A DNA stretch of 64,000 nucleotides from Sacculina carcini (Eukaryota > Arthropoda > Thecostraca > Sacculinidae). This document shows, piece by piece, positions 21,320 to 31,111 of this stretch. The notes beneath the pieces are model-generated. The model ran no database searches and was not told the DNA's origin. It was given only the letters and a program-made list of their open reading frames with translations. How positions within the stretch are numbered: the stretch's first letter is position 1; every line of letters begins with the position of its first letter. The position numbers were made by a program, and so were the translations under genes. The DNA lies in the NCBI GenBank assembly GCA_916048095.2, contig OU696570.1, positions 11,053,316 through 11,117,315 on the forward strand, read 5' to 3'.

Positions 21320-22395
21320 GTTTTGACATACGTGATAATTGTTAGCCAGAGTGCTATAGTATTGTGAACATCATGAATAAGTCGGCCATTGAAAATAGCC
21401 TAGTGGTAAGGATGTTCAATCAAAATTGCTCGTGCCAGCAATGTAGTGTATTCTGAATATATTATGTTATACTTGTCTCGCTCTCTGTACCCGCTGATGA
21501 TCAAGGTGCTTGTGGATTACCGCCTTTGTGCTCTCACAGTGTCTATCTGTTTGTGCCGGGTAAATTCATACGTGAAACAATTACAAAATTCACAAACAGA
21601 CAAGTATGCAAGCTTGTCTACTTACAACTATACGTACATCCGCGCATACATACACTCACACATTTATATCGAATTTCTTATCTTCTCAAACTTGATTCTT
21701 CTCGACTTGTGGAAAACTTATTCGTCTCATTCTCGTTTTATACATGTGACATCGAGTTCTCAACTAGCGTATTGGTGTTATGTTTCTGTGCGTAACTGCA
21801 GTCTCTATACCCACAGTCTGACGTCTTTATGTCGTACACCCCTGTGGTAGGGGATACGAATACTACTGTCGTACCCTATGCGTGTCTTGAGAGGCGAATA
21901 AAAGCGGTCCCTCTGCTTCTTCCTTTTTTCTTTGTGCTATATCTGAGGGAAAGAACGATAATCCAGCAAGGTGGTCACTTCTCTTGAGTTGTACTCCATT
22001 TTATCACCGGAATTAAAAACAAATGTGCCGGGCGGTATCGTGTCGTTTTCTCTATCTGTTTGCTGTAGATTTGCATCGGTGATGTAATCTTTTTGTTCGT
22101 CTCAATCTAGTTAATTCTTGGCGTCGGTGTTGTTTATGCCAGTGACATCAATTAATTCCAGGGTGCGTGTAGTGTTTACATGCACCAACCTGTTTATCTT
22201 CATTCAAACTAGACTTGTTTTTCATAAAATTCCTCAATTGTATTTTGGCAGCGCTGTGTGTGTGTGTATGGTGGTGTGCATGGGTGTGTAACTGTGCTGG
22301 TTGGTTTTTAGTCGTGTGACCTGGCCTCGTGTGTGCGGAAGCGACCGTGATGGTGACTGTCGTGACATTTGTCTCCAATGCGCACATTTCTTTAA
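21320..22395. other. no gene recognised; (TG)n patches
   Basis: Small frames without motifs. An AATAAA-containing stretch near 21897 and T-rich text near 21930 resemble a transposon or transcript 3' end but have no partner. (TG)n tracts occur at 22256-22268 and 22418-22458. Confidence 0.45.
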
Positions 22396-22417
22396 AAACA
22401 CTCGCCTGCTTTGTGTA

Positions 22418-22448
<31 letters not shown>

Positions 22449-22849
22449 TTGTGTGTCAAACCCTAACCCTGTCATTGTATAGATGTGTATTCACACCGCC
22501 TTTCTGCATACATCGATGTGTGTGTGTGTGTGTGTAAAAATGTCGCTCTATAGCTATTGACGCGCTTCATTCACGCATACATGACACTAACACACACACA
22601 CGCTCGCGCGCTCGCAGACACAGGGTTGGGCAGATGCAGTACAGGGCTAGCAGATCTAGTTGTGGTTGCGGCTGTCGTTAGCCTTGTCATGGGTCAACTG
22701 TGTCAGGTCACCACGTGTGTGTGTATGTGTATATGGTGTCGAGCACTTCCAGTTTGTGGGCCGGAGATGTGTTTGCTCATGGTGGTCCATAGACATAAAA
22801 ATATGTTACCAGCTAGTATATGAACGCCACGTTGGAAAGCCATGATAAA

Positions 22850-23187
22850 GGTTAATATAAAGGTTAAATGCCTAAGTGGCAGCTGCTACACGGGAAAAAA
22901 CCGAAGCTTATGAACACACAGGTGTGCCCCGTGCAGCTCGCTGCCACCGCAGAACCAATCATCTCCACGCTATGGGGCCACAAGGACGTAAGACTTATTA
23001 GAGTGGGCCACCTCCCCAGAATGCATGACACAACACATGACTGATATCTGGTACCATCATTTACTGCTGGTTGGACAGGGGCTGGGTGATTGTAGAATTC
23101 GCCCAACTAAATCCTGCTCCGCCGGGTTTCGAACCACTGACTTCCCGCTTGTGAGGCGGGTGTGATAACAACTACACCACGGAGTCC
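22850..23187 (-). repeat. tRNA-Val-derived SINE, copy A
   Basis: Read on the minus strand, the head GGACTCCGTGGTGTAGTTG resembles a tRNA with box A. An anticodon arm CCCGC-CTCACAA-GCGGG (anticodon CAC, valine) follows, and a perfect box B GGTTCGAAACC. The acceptor ends and T-stem pair poorly, so it is a SINE head rather than a tRNA gene. A non-tRNA body follows, ending in short TTTAACCTTTATATTAACC repeats near 22850. Box A and B would give internal Pol III promotion. Confidence 0.75.
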
Positions 23188-23612
23188 ACGATAGACATTT
23201 ACCAGAAACGCACGTGGTCTCATTACTTGCCAACTTCTAAATGCGCGGAAATTTTGCCGCGCCAAACATTTTGTCTGATTTTGTCTATATCAGAGTCGTA
23301 GCAACCGCCCCCCTTACCCCCCGGCCGGGAGGGCCTCGAGTGCTGAGGGGCCCGCTTGCGAGTGTGTGTGTGTGTGTCTGTGTATCGGTCGCTTACTCAT
23401 TTAATTTGTATATCCTTTACCTTTTTGCTAAGATGTTTTGCCTATGCTTGTATTATGAGTTTATGTCTAATAAATCTATTCATTATTTGGTGCTTTATTT
23501 ATAATGAGGGCCCCAAGTGCTGCCTTCGGGGGGGGCATAAGTCCTCGCAACGGCTCTGTTCTATACACATATGAATATATAGACCTATAATCATAGGAAA
23601 TATATACATATA

Positions 23613-24554
23613 CTAGCATTAAAACCCGCCCGTTGAGCGGAGCAATTCATAACATGAAATTAATATTCAATTCATAAAAATATGGAAAATTAAAAATGAA
23701 ATAGGGTACACTCATAAAAATATTAATCAATTAAAAATTTCAAGTTTAATTATTTTTATTTCAACAAAATATTTCTCCTCAGTCCGCCTTGGTCCTTTTT
23801 ACACCCGCCCGTCGTGCTGAATAATTCAGAACTCGAACACGATCCGTTCTGGATCTTGAAGTCAAATCCATTGGTTTTGTGTATGGATTAATTCTACAGG
23901 GGAAATTGAACGTTCTATTGTCTATAGTTGCTGCTCGAGGAGCATTTATATTTAGAATGAAATGACCTTTTTCTAAATGAACCATTTGAAAAAATGAGCT
24001 AAAAAATGGAAACACTTTTTTTAAACCCGCCCGTCGTGCGGAACAATTCATACAATGAAATTCATATTAAATCCATAAAATATAATGAATGCAAATTGAA
24101 AAGCAAGACATGTAACCTATAAATATCTTAACCAATAGAAAAGTCTAAATGTGAATATTTTTGTTTTTATTATGACAAATATTATCCCTCAACCCGCTTG
24201 ATATATAAGTCTGCCCGTCGTGTGGAACACAAACACGAAATAAACAATGAAAGATGATGAAATCTTTTCATCAGAATGTTTCCAAACTATATTTATTACT
24301 TAACATGTTTCCCCAACATTATTTGCTCAAGTACTATCTTACTTTTACCGCTATAACATTTATTGCTAAAATATATTTTTTTCCTCTATCATTAAAACCC
24401 AATATAACCTGAGTCAAACCTACCCAATCCAACCCAACCATTCAATCTTGACCGCACTCTGCCTAGTCTGAGGTGATTCAACTCATTAGTTTGTGATCAC
24501 AAAATATACTGATTCGATCATAATTTGTAATCAGAAGACTGAGATTATCTACCC
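23613..24554 (-). mobile_element. Helitron-like 3' end with repeated hairpin units (minus strand)
   Basis: On the minus strand the sequence ends ...GGGCGGGTTTTAATGCTAG at 23613. The GC-rich hairpin word CCCGCCC-GT(C/T)G recurs at 23627, 23802, 24027 and 24210, so each unit of 175-225 bp in this AT-rich block ends in the hairpin. A hairpin followed by nine bases and CTAG is the form of a Helitron 3' terminus. The rest of the block is AT-rich, non-coding and continues to the hAT-like end at 24555. No Rep/helicase gene is present. Confidence 0.6.
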
Positions 24555-24665
24555 CAGGGGTTCCAAACACGCGGCTCACCAATACTTTTCTCTCAAACAG
24601 CCAATATAATATCGGAACCAAACTGTAAGTCAGCTAAATTCACATTTGTTGCATAATGCGATATA
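24555..24665 (+). mobile_element. single hAT-like terminus (truncated)
   Basis: CAGGGGTTCCAAACACGCGG resembles the start of hAT-type elements. No matching second end is found. Copies occur at 35889, at 58431 and inverted near 41480, always next to the Helitron-like block, so the fragment travels with it. Confidence 0.45.
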
Positions 24666-24679
24666 TTTACCAGTGCAGG

Positions 24680-25105
24680 GCAAAAATACCATCAATTCGG
24701 ACCTTCGGGCCGAATTGGAAAATGCTGCAGTCGTTTCTGTTTGTCGTTTCTCGCAAACAGCGCGTGTTGCTCAACGGTAGAACGTCACAGGGGTCCGATG
24801 TAACCAGCCGAGTGCCGGAGGGATCCATACTGAGTCCGTACTGAGTCCGCTCCTGTTTGATATACTCGTCAATGACCTAGCAGTGAGCTTGGGAGACTCG
24901 GCGCTACTCTACGCTGACGATATCATCAATTCTTCATTGTGTCGAGATGGCTACAGATGGCCAAATTCTACAGTGTCTAATTGGCCGTTTTCGTACCTGC
25001 TGCAGTGAATTCGAGTTGAGACTTGAATCAATCAAATGTTGAAAGCTCAGCGTTACACTCAGAAAGCATATGTGCTCGTGCGAGTATAAAATTGGCGGTG
25101 GTTTC
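24680..25105 (+). pseudogene. LINE reverse transcriptase fragment (I/jockey/CR1-like)
   Basis: Pieces in different frames read QRVLLNGRTSQGSDVTSRV, PEGSILSP, LFDILVNDLAVSLGD (after a frame change) and SALLYADDIINSS, the RT catalytic region with YADD. An 11-bp duplication, TACTGAGTCCG near 24830, breaks the frame. The match ends at about 25105 in Helitron-like repeat DNA. The same fragment recurs at 37127-37389 and 59738-60190. Confidence 0.75.
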
Positions 25106-27818
25106 GGCGGGAAGTTTCGGCGGTGTAAAGTCAAGGGGACATATTGCCAATTTGACAGCTATTATGCGCACTTGCGATTACACAGGAATATACTACTGTG
25201 TAGATAATGTTGTGTTCTACAATATAAGCTATAGTTTATACCCACAAATGATACAAAAAACGTGTAGGATTGGCAAAATTCTCAAATACATCCAAAATTA
25301 CACTTGAGCACCGGGCGACTAAAATTAATTCATTTTTCTACTATTTCTCAGTAGCTATTTGTTACGCATAAAAATAAATTATACCATCGTGCTAGAAATC
25401 TTGTCTTCTACAATACGGTATAATTTGTAATTTTCCAAAGGGTATCTGAAGGAAGTTACGGCGGTGTAAAGTCAAAAGGACATATTGGCAATTTGACAGC
25501 TATTATGCGCACTTGCGATTACTCAGGAATATACACCGATTAAATTTCACTGAAGCCCAATCACAAAAAAGAATGCATCATATTAGCTCCAAGCATGGAT
25601 GGTGTGGTTTTATTGCGTACAGCTTAATTAATGCTACACTATACTGAATATAAAGTATTTATTGTCCTCAATTTTTACACATCAATTGATCCTCACGACG
25701 GGCGGGTAAAATGCTACTGGGAACAGAGTTAACTACTGAATTTTACTGTGTAATTTAATTGGTTTAATTTCAAGTTGCATACGCTTAAGTTGCATAAGGA
25801 TACGGGCTGTAATATCATGCAATGCCAACTATATGTATATGCTGTTTTAGCGGAAGCATTAATCTGGAATTATAGAGATGACAGAAAGTTACATTGTTTT
25901 GATAGTGTTACACCTCTGAATTACTACACACGAAGGACGGGTGGGAATTTGAGCACTGTTGAGGGAAAAACATCGTCAATAATGAAAACAAGAATTTGCA
26001 AATTTGACTTTTTCCATTGGTCGTTTTTCATCAATTTTCTTTGTGTTTGTTTCGTGTTTGAGTTCTGAATTATTCCGCACGACGGGCAGCTTTGAATATG
26101 AGGCGGGTTGTGGAAAAACATGTTTTCTAAATTGAAACATAAATTTCACATTTAGACTTTCATATTGGCTAAAACTTTCCTATGGGTTTGTTTTTCTTTT
26201 TGAATTTTCACTAATTTTTTTATGAATTGAATATTAATTATATTTTATGAACTGTTCCGCACGACGGGCGGGCTTAAATGTATCTATAAAGAGTGGGTTT
26301 AAATGATAGCGAGTTATATGATATTTTGCTAGCAGTAAATATTCTAGCGATAAAAGTAGAATAGCTCTTAAGCCAATGATTTTGGAGAATGATGTGAACC
26401 TTTAAGGCAAAATTAGCACACAAAAAGGTGAATATTTTGGACAATATTCCGCTATCTATTGCTTATAAACCAGCAATGGTACAGCTATAAGAAATATACT
26501 ATTGTGTAGATAATTTTGTGTTCTACAAGAAAAAGTATAATTTATACCCATAAATGATACAAAAAACGTGTAAAATTGGCAAAATTCTTAAATACATCCA
26601 AAATTACACTTGAACACCGGGAGACTAAAATTTATTCATTTTTCTACTATTTCTCAGTCACTATTTGTTACACATATCAATAAATTATAATATTGTGCTG
26701 GAAATCTTGTTGTCTACAATACGGTATAATTTGTAATTTTCCAAAGTGTATCTGAAGGAAGTTACGGCGGTGTAAATTTAAAAGGACATATTGCCAATTT
26801 GACAGCTATTATGCGCACTTGCGATTACACATGAATATACACTGATTTAATTTCACTGAAGTCCAATCACAATTTACGCACTTGCGATTACACAGGAATA
26901 TACTACTCTGTAGAGAATTTTGTGTTCTACAAGATAAGCTATAATTTATACCCACAAATGATACAAAATACGTGTAAAATTGGCAAAATTATCAAATACA
27001 TCCAAAATTACACTTGAACACCGGGCGACTAAATTTAATTTATTTTTCTACTATTTCATAGTAACTGTTTGTTATACATAAAAATAAATTATACCATCGT
27101 GCTAGAAATCAGGTTTTCTACAATACGGTATAATTTGTAATTTTCCAAAGTGTATCTGAAGGAAGTTACGGCGGTGTAAAGTCAAAAGCACATATTACCA
27201 ATTTTACAGCTATTATACGCACTTGCGATTACACAGGAATATACACCGATTAATTTCACTGAAGCCCAATCACAATTAAGAATGCATCATATTAGCTCCA
27301 AGCATGGATGGTGTGGTTTTATTGGGTACAGCTTAATTAATGCTACACTAAACTGAATAGAAAGGCTTTATTGTCCTCAATATTTACACATGAATTGTTC
27401 CGCCCGACGGGCGGGTAAAATACTACTGGGAACAAAGTTAACTACTGAAATTTACTGTATAATTTAATTGGTTTAATTTCAAGCTGCATAAGCGTAAGTT
27501 GCATAAGGATATGGGTTGTAATATCATGCAATGCCAACTATATGAATATGCTGTTTTAGCGGACGCATAAATCTGGAATTATAGAGATGACAGAAGGTGT
27601 CATTGTTTTGATAGTGTTACACTTATGAATTACTACACACGAAGGATGAATGTGAACTTGAGCAGTGTTGAGGAAAAAAAACTTCGTCAATAATTAAAAC
27701 AAGAATTTACAAATTTATATTTTTCTATTGGATAAGCTTTTTGCTTTTTGATTCATTATATCCTATTTATAGTTTCGCACGACGGGCGGGTTTAAATACG
27801 AGGCAGTTCGAGGCTAAT
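25106..27818 (+). repeat. Helitron-like tandem block (about 340-bp units, plus strand)
   Basis: AT-rich units of about 340 bp share landmarks in fixed order: TTACGGCGGTGTAAAGTC, TTTGACAGCTATTATGCGCA, CTTGCGATTACACAGG, TACCCACAAATGATACAAAA, ACACTTGAACACCGGG and ATACCATCGTGCTAGAAAT. One unit near 26820-26890 carries a 62-bp internal duplication. The block then passes into hairpin units with CCGCACGACGGGCGGG at 26066 (variant), 26258 and 27775. No protein is encoded. Confidence 0.75.
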
Positions 27819-27935
27819 GTTAAAAAATACTTTGTGCTTTTTCACCTTGTTCATGCCTGTTACACTTTGATCTGATTATCAGCCCCTGTACAATTTTTTC
27901 ACGTTTTAGCTCCAGTCTTTGTTTTGCCTCTTCTC
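27819..27935 (-). pseudogene. short inverted fragment of the Tx1-like LINE
   Basis: The minus strand reads GAGGCAAAACAAAGACTGGA, GGGGCTGATAATCAGATC and GAACAAGGTGAAAAAGCAC, nearly identical to 5096-5212 in the LINE ORF2 linker. It lies exactly at the upstream edge of duplication copy B, so it marks one breakpoint of that duplication. Confidence 0.88.
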
Positions 27936-27953
27936 CTCTCACTCGCCTGCTTT

Positions 27954-27996
<43 letters not shown>

Positions 27997-28033
27997 TGTG
28001 TGAAACCCTAACCCTGTCATTGTATATATGTGT

Positions 28034-28190
28034 TGTAGCAACCGTCAAACAAGCAGACAGAACACAACTGGTATAATGACTCACACAAGACTCAATGACA
28101 ACACACGGACATACATACAAGTCAATGACCTCAAACACTACACCGGATTAAAACCCGGCCAACAGATGTCGGTACTAGCGTCGGCCCACA
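28034..28190 (-). repeat. 3' LTR of the 28034-31044 gypsy
   Basis: Plus-strand ends are TGTAGCAACC and GGCCCACA. It differs from the other LTR at two sites (GACCTC versus GAACTC; ATGTCGG versus ATGGCGG). Confidence 0.93.
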
Positions 28191-28384
28191 GCTTCCCCCC
28201 AGGTGTCGAGCACCGAAAATAACAATTATGTAAAACGCGCCGGTGTTCTAATAGGCCTGTCACGACGAGACCATACGATTCTTGGCGCATGGACAGGTGG
28301 AGCAGGTGTCGGCACCGCGGTAGGGGCAGGTGTCGGTCCAGTGGCGGGTGTGCTCACTGGGTATGTGTCGGTGGCCCTCTCAAG

Positions 28385-28627
28385 TTATGCTGGTTTCAGT
28401 CTATCCACAGCGACTGTCTCTTGGCGGCCTCTTCGGTCCGGCACGAACGCTTTGCTGCCGCGGCTGATGATGGCGTACGGGCCCTGGTACGGCGGTGTAA
28501 GCGGTGGTTTGTGGGCGTCCACCCTCACGAACACATGCGTCGCTGTAGAGAGGTCAGGAGAGACAAATGGCCGGTGCTGTTCGTGACGACAATGCCAGGC
28601 GGTCGGCACGGGACGCAGGCGGGACAT
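28385..28627 (-). pseudogene. gypsy integrase C-terminal fragment after the deletion
   Basis: Read in another frame, the text ATHVFVRVDAHKPPL, YQGPYAIISRG and VAVDRLKPA is the C-terminal domain of a gypsy integrase. It is separated from RT by the missing RNase H and integrase core, and a stop follows before the polypurine tract. Confidence 0.85.
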
Positions 28628-28645
28628 GGCATTGTTTTCCCCTTT

Positions 28646-30858
28646 TGAAAAGCATATTCCTGTTCATCGCCCCACTCGAACGGGCGTGAATGTACTGCTG
28701 TGTGCAGCGGCGCTAGGGCTGCGGCAAGGTCGGGTATAAACCTGTGAAAGAAATTCATCATGCCGATGAATCTGAGACACTCGGTGTCGTTGCGTGGTGA
28801 TTGCATGGCGCACAGGTCAGCCACTCTTTCCGGAAGAAAACTAATGCCCTTAGGAGGCACTTCCAAGCCGAGGAAGCGCACACTTTCGCGACCAAAAAAA
28901 CATTTTTCTGGTTTCACCACCAAACCCACACTTGACAGCCGCCTGAACAGCTCTTGGAGGTCTCGGTGATGAGTCTCAGCGTCCGGCGAGTATACCAAGA
29001 TGTCGTCAATGTAGGCGTATACACGAGGCATACCGCGGAGTACCGAGTTGATCAGGCGTTGAAAGGTTTGGGCCGCGTTACACAACCCGAACGGCATTCG
29101 CGTGTAATGAAACAGCCCGAATGGTGTGATGATGGCAGTCTTCTGTTGATCTTCTTCGGTGACGGGAATTAGCGCGAAGGCACGCGCCAGGTCAAGTTTG
29201 CTGAACACACGAGCACCGTCCAGCATATCAGCGAAGTTCTGCAGGTGTGGTATGGGGTAACTGTCAGGTGTGGTTATAGCGTTCAAGCGCTCATAACACC
29301 CAACCATGCGATATGCCGAACCTCCGTCTTTCTCGACCAGATGTATCGGACTCGCCCATGGTGATGATGAGGGGACGTGGATGCCGCTATCGAGCAGCTC
29401 GTCCAGCTCACGCCTCGCTGCAGCCATCTTACCAGGCATGAGCCGCCTGGAGCGCGCGTGAACAGGTGCACCTTTAGTGAGGATTCGGTGTTCCACACCT
29501 GGTAAATTTATACCTGGAAAACCTGTTGGCGGTGCGCACAGACGCCGGAATGAGTCGCTTCTGCGCACACCTTCGAAGCCGGCGCCGTCGTAGGCCGTAT
29601 GTTGTGCCGCACTGACATGAGCCACGTCGGGATGAGGCAGCGTCCCTGTGTGTCTGTTGACAGTGGACAAGTGAGTGACGCTGTCGATCAGGCGGCGGCC
29701 GCGGAGGTCTACCACCAAGCCGTACTCGCGGAGGAAGTCAGCTCCCAGAATCGGTGAAGGCACACCCGCCACCAAAAACTTGAACGGGTAGATCCTGCCG
29801 AGGCACAAGTCAACCTCAAGGCGGAAATCACGCTGGTAGACGGGGATGTTCGAGCCGTTCGCCGCGCGGAGTACTGTTTCAGACAGCGGGGTGTCACGTG
29901 AGCATGTGGCGGGCAGCAGTGACACCTCGCTGCCGCTGTCGACGAGGTAGCGACGGCCGCTGCGATCAGTAACGTGAAGCAAGTGGCACGTGGAATTGCA
30001 GCCAGTCACCGCCACTAATGCCTGCTGCGGTGTGCGTTTCCCTGCATCGATGGCAAATGTGCACGTGCCTGTACACTTGCGAGCCGCAGGTCCCCTTTGT
30101 CGATGGTTTCTACACCAGCGATTGACAAAGGTGTCTGACGTGGACGACGCTGAACGACGATTTGATGCCGCTTGACGATTGCTGGCGGCTGGCTTCGCTA
30201 GACGTGCTTGAACTTGGAGAGTTGATGAGACCACTGCAGAATCATCATCGGGTCCGGACTCGTGAATAGTCGCTGACACTGTCTGTGTGAGCTGATGATA
30301 TGTGTCTGCTTTAACGGCGACTTCTACCAAAGACAATTTTTCAAGCCACTCACGGCACAGCAGCCGAAGTGCAGGGGGCAGACGGCCCAAAAATGTCTCG
30401 ACGATTATCTCGTGCTCTATATCGTTCGGATACAAAATCTCGATGTCAGCAAACAACTCTGAGGGCCGACGTGATCCCAATTCGGCAGGCAAGCTGTTCA
30501 GCCGCATCAGTCGCTCAGCTGGGGTGAGCTGAAGACGTTTCTTCAATCGAGCGCACAGCTGTGTGTAGCAGTCAGACGGAAGAGGACTTGCCGTGGCCAG
30601 GTCCTTCACCATGCGGAAATGCGACGCTGGTAATTTAGCCAGCACCTCCCTCATCATGGTGTTTTGCACTGTGATGCCAAAATCCGCCATTAAATTGTCG
30701 GACATAGCAATCCATGTATCGACGTCCATTGGATCGAACGTTGGTAGTTCGACACGTACAGCCACAACAAGCTCTGGAATATTCTCCATTGACGGAGCAC
30801 TGACAAACGACGCATGTGCAGATGCGCCGGTGATGAAATTGTCTGAAATGTCGTCCAT
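28646..30858 (-). CDS. Ty3/gypsy Gag-protease-RT polyprotein, truncated by internal deletion
   Basis: One open frame of 777 codons starts MDDISDNF at 30858, just inside the 5' LTR, and ends at 28525. Gag occupies roughly residues 1-230 (VELPTFDPMDVDTW). A decayed zinc-knuckle-like WCRNHRQRGPAARKC follows near 245. The protease has RYLVDSGSEVSLLP. RT has MVGCYERLNAI, TPFGLFHYTRMPFGLCNAA and the catalytic VYAYIDDILVYS, then the thumb FIGMMNFFHRFIPDL. After YAFQKGK the frame crosses the deletion near 28645 and ends in an unrelated tail (MPCPACVPCRPPG). RNase H and the integrase catalytic core are missing, so this copy could act only with proteins from another element. Confidence 0.92.
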
Positions 30859-30887
30859 TTAAGGAGGACTGTATTCGGGGTCACCAC

Positions 30888-31044
30888 TGTAGCAACCGTC
30901 AAACAAGCAGACAGAACACAACTGGTATAATGACTCACACAAGACTCAATGACAACACACGGACATACATACAAGTCAATGAACTCAAACACTACACCGG
31001 ATTAAAACCCGGCCAACAGATGGCGGTACTAGCGTCGGCCCACA
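30888..31044 (-). repeat. 5' LTR of the 28034-31044 gypsy
   Basis: 157 bp, paired with 28034-28190. Adjacent GTGT at 31045-31048 is the target duplication matching 28030-28033. Confidence 0.93.
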
Positions 31045-31111
31045 GTGTATTCACACCGCCTTTCTGCATACAGCGATGTGTGTGTGTGTGTGTAAAAATG
31101 TCGCTCTATAG

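Larger units (their letters stand above)
22396..24745. repeat. segmental duplication, copy A (without the gypsy and hAT inserts)
   Basis: Collinear with 27940-36090: ACTCGCCTGCTTTGTGTATG, the CCCTAACCCTGTCATTG word, (TG)n, the SINE, the GC-rich CGGCCGGGAGGGCCTCGAG block near 23322, the Helitron end and the hAT-like end all recur in order. Copy A lacks both large insertions of copy B and so preserves their empty sites: near 22489-22495 (ATGTGTATTC) for the gypsy and near 22544-22553 (CGCTCTATAGCTATTG) for the hAT. Confidence 0.93.
28034..31044 (-). mobile_element. Ty3/gypsy retrotransposon with both LTRs, internally deleted
   Basis: Complete ends are defined by the empty site in copy A. LTRs of 157 bp (28034-28190 and 30888-31044) start TG and end CA, and differ at two positions by my reading. 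A 4-bp target duplication GTGT flanks them. On the minus strand the 5' LTR is 30888-31044, followed by the primer-binding-like TGGTGACCCCGA; a polypurine tract CACCTGGGGGGAAGC precedes the 3' LTR at 28191. Between them lie Gag, protease and RT, and then the integrase C-terminus; RNase H and most of integrase are deleted. The element is young but not autonomous. Confidence 0.93.

Noticed and set aside
21446-21850. Gene of 134 codons in the unassigned stretch
   Set aside because: No motif, composition typical of non-coding DNA, overlapping frames of similar length.
22457-22475. Telomere repeat in CCCTAACCCT
   Set aside because: There is a single copy of two partial units, also present in copy B, with no array.
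23100-23187. Functional tRNA-Val gene
   Set aside because: The acceptor stem ends and T-stem do not pair well and a long non-tRNA body follows, so it is a SINE head.
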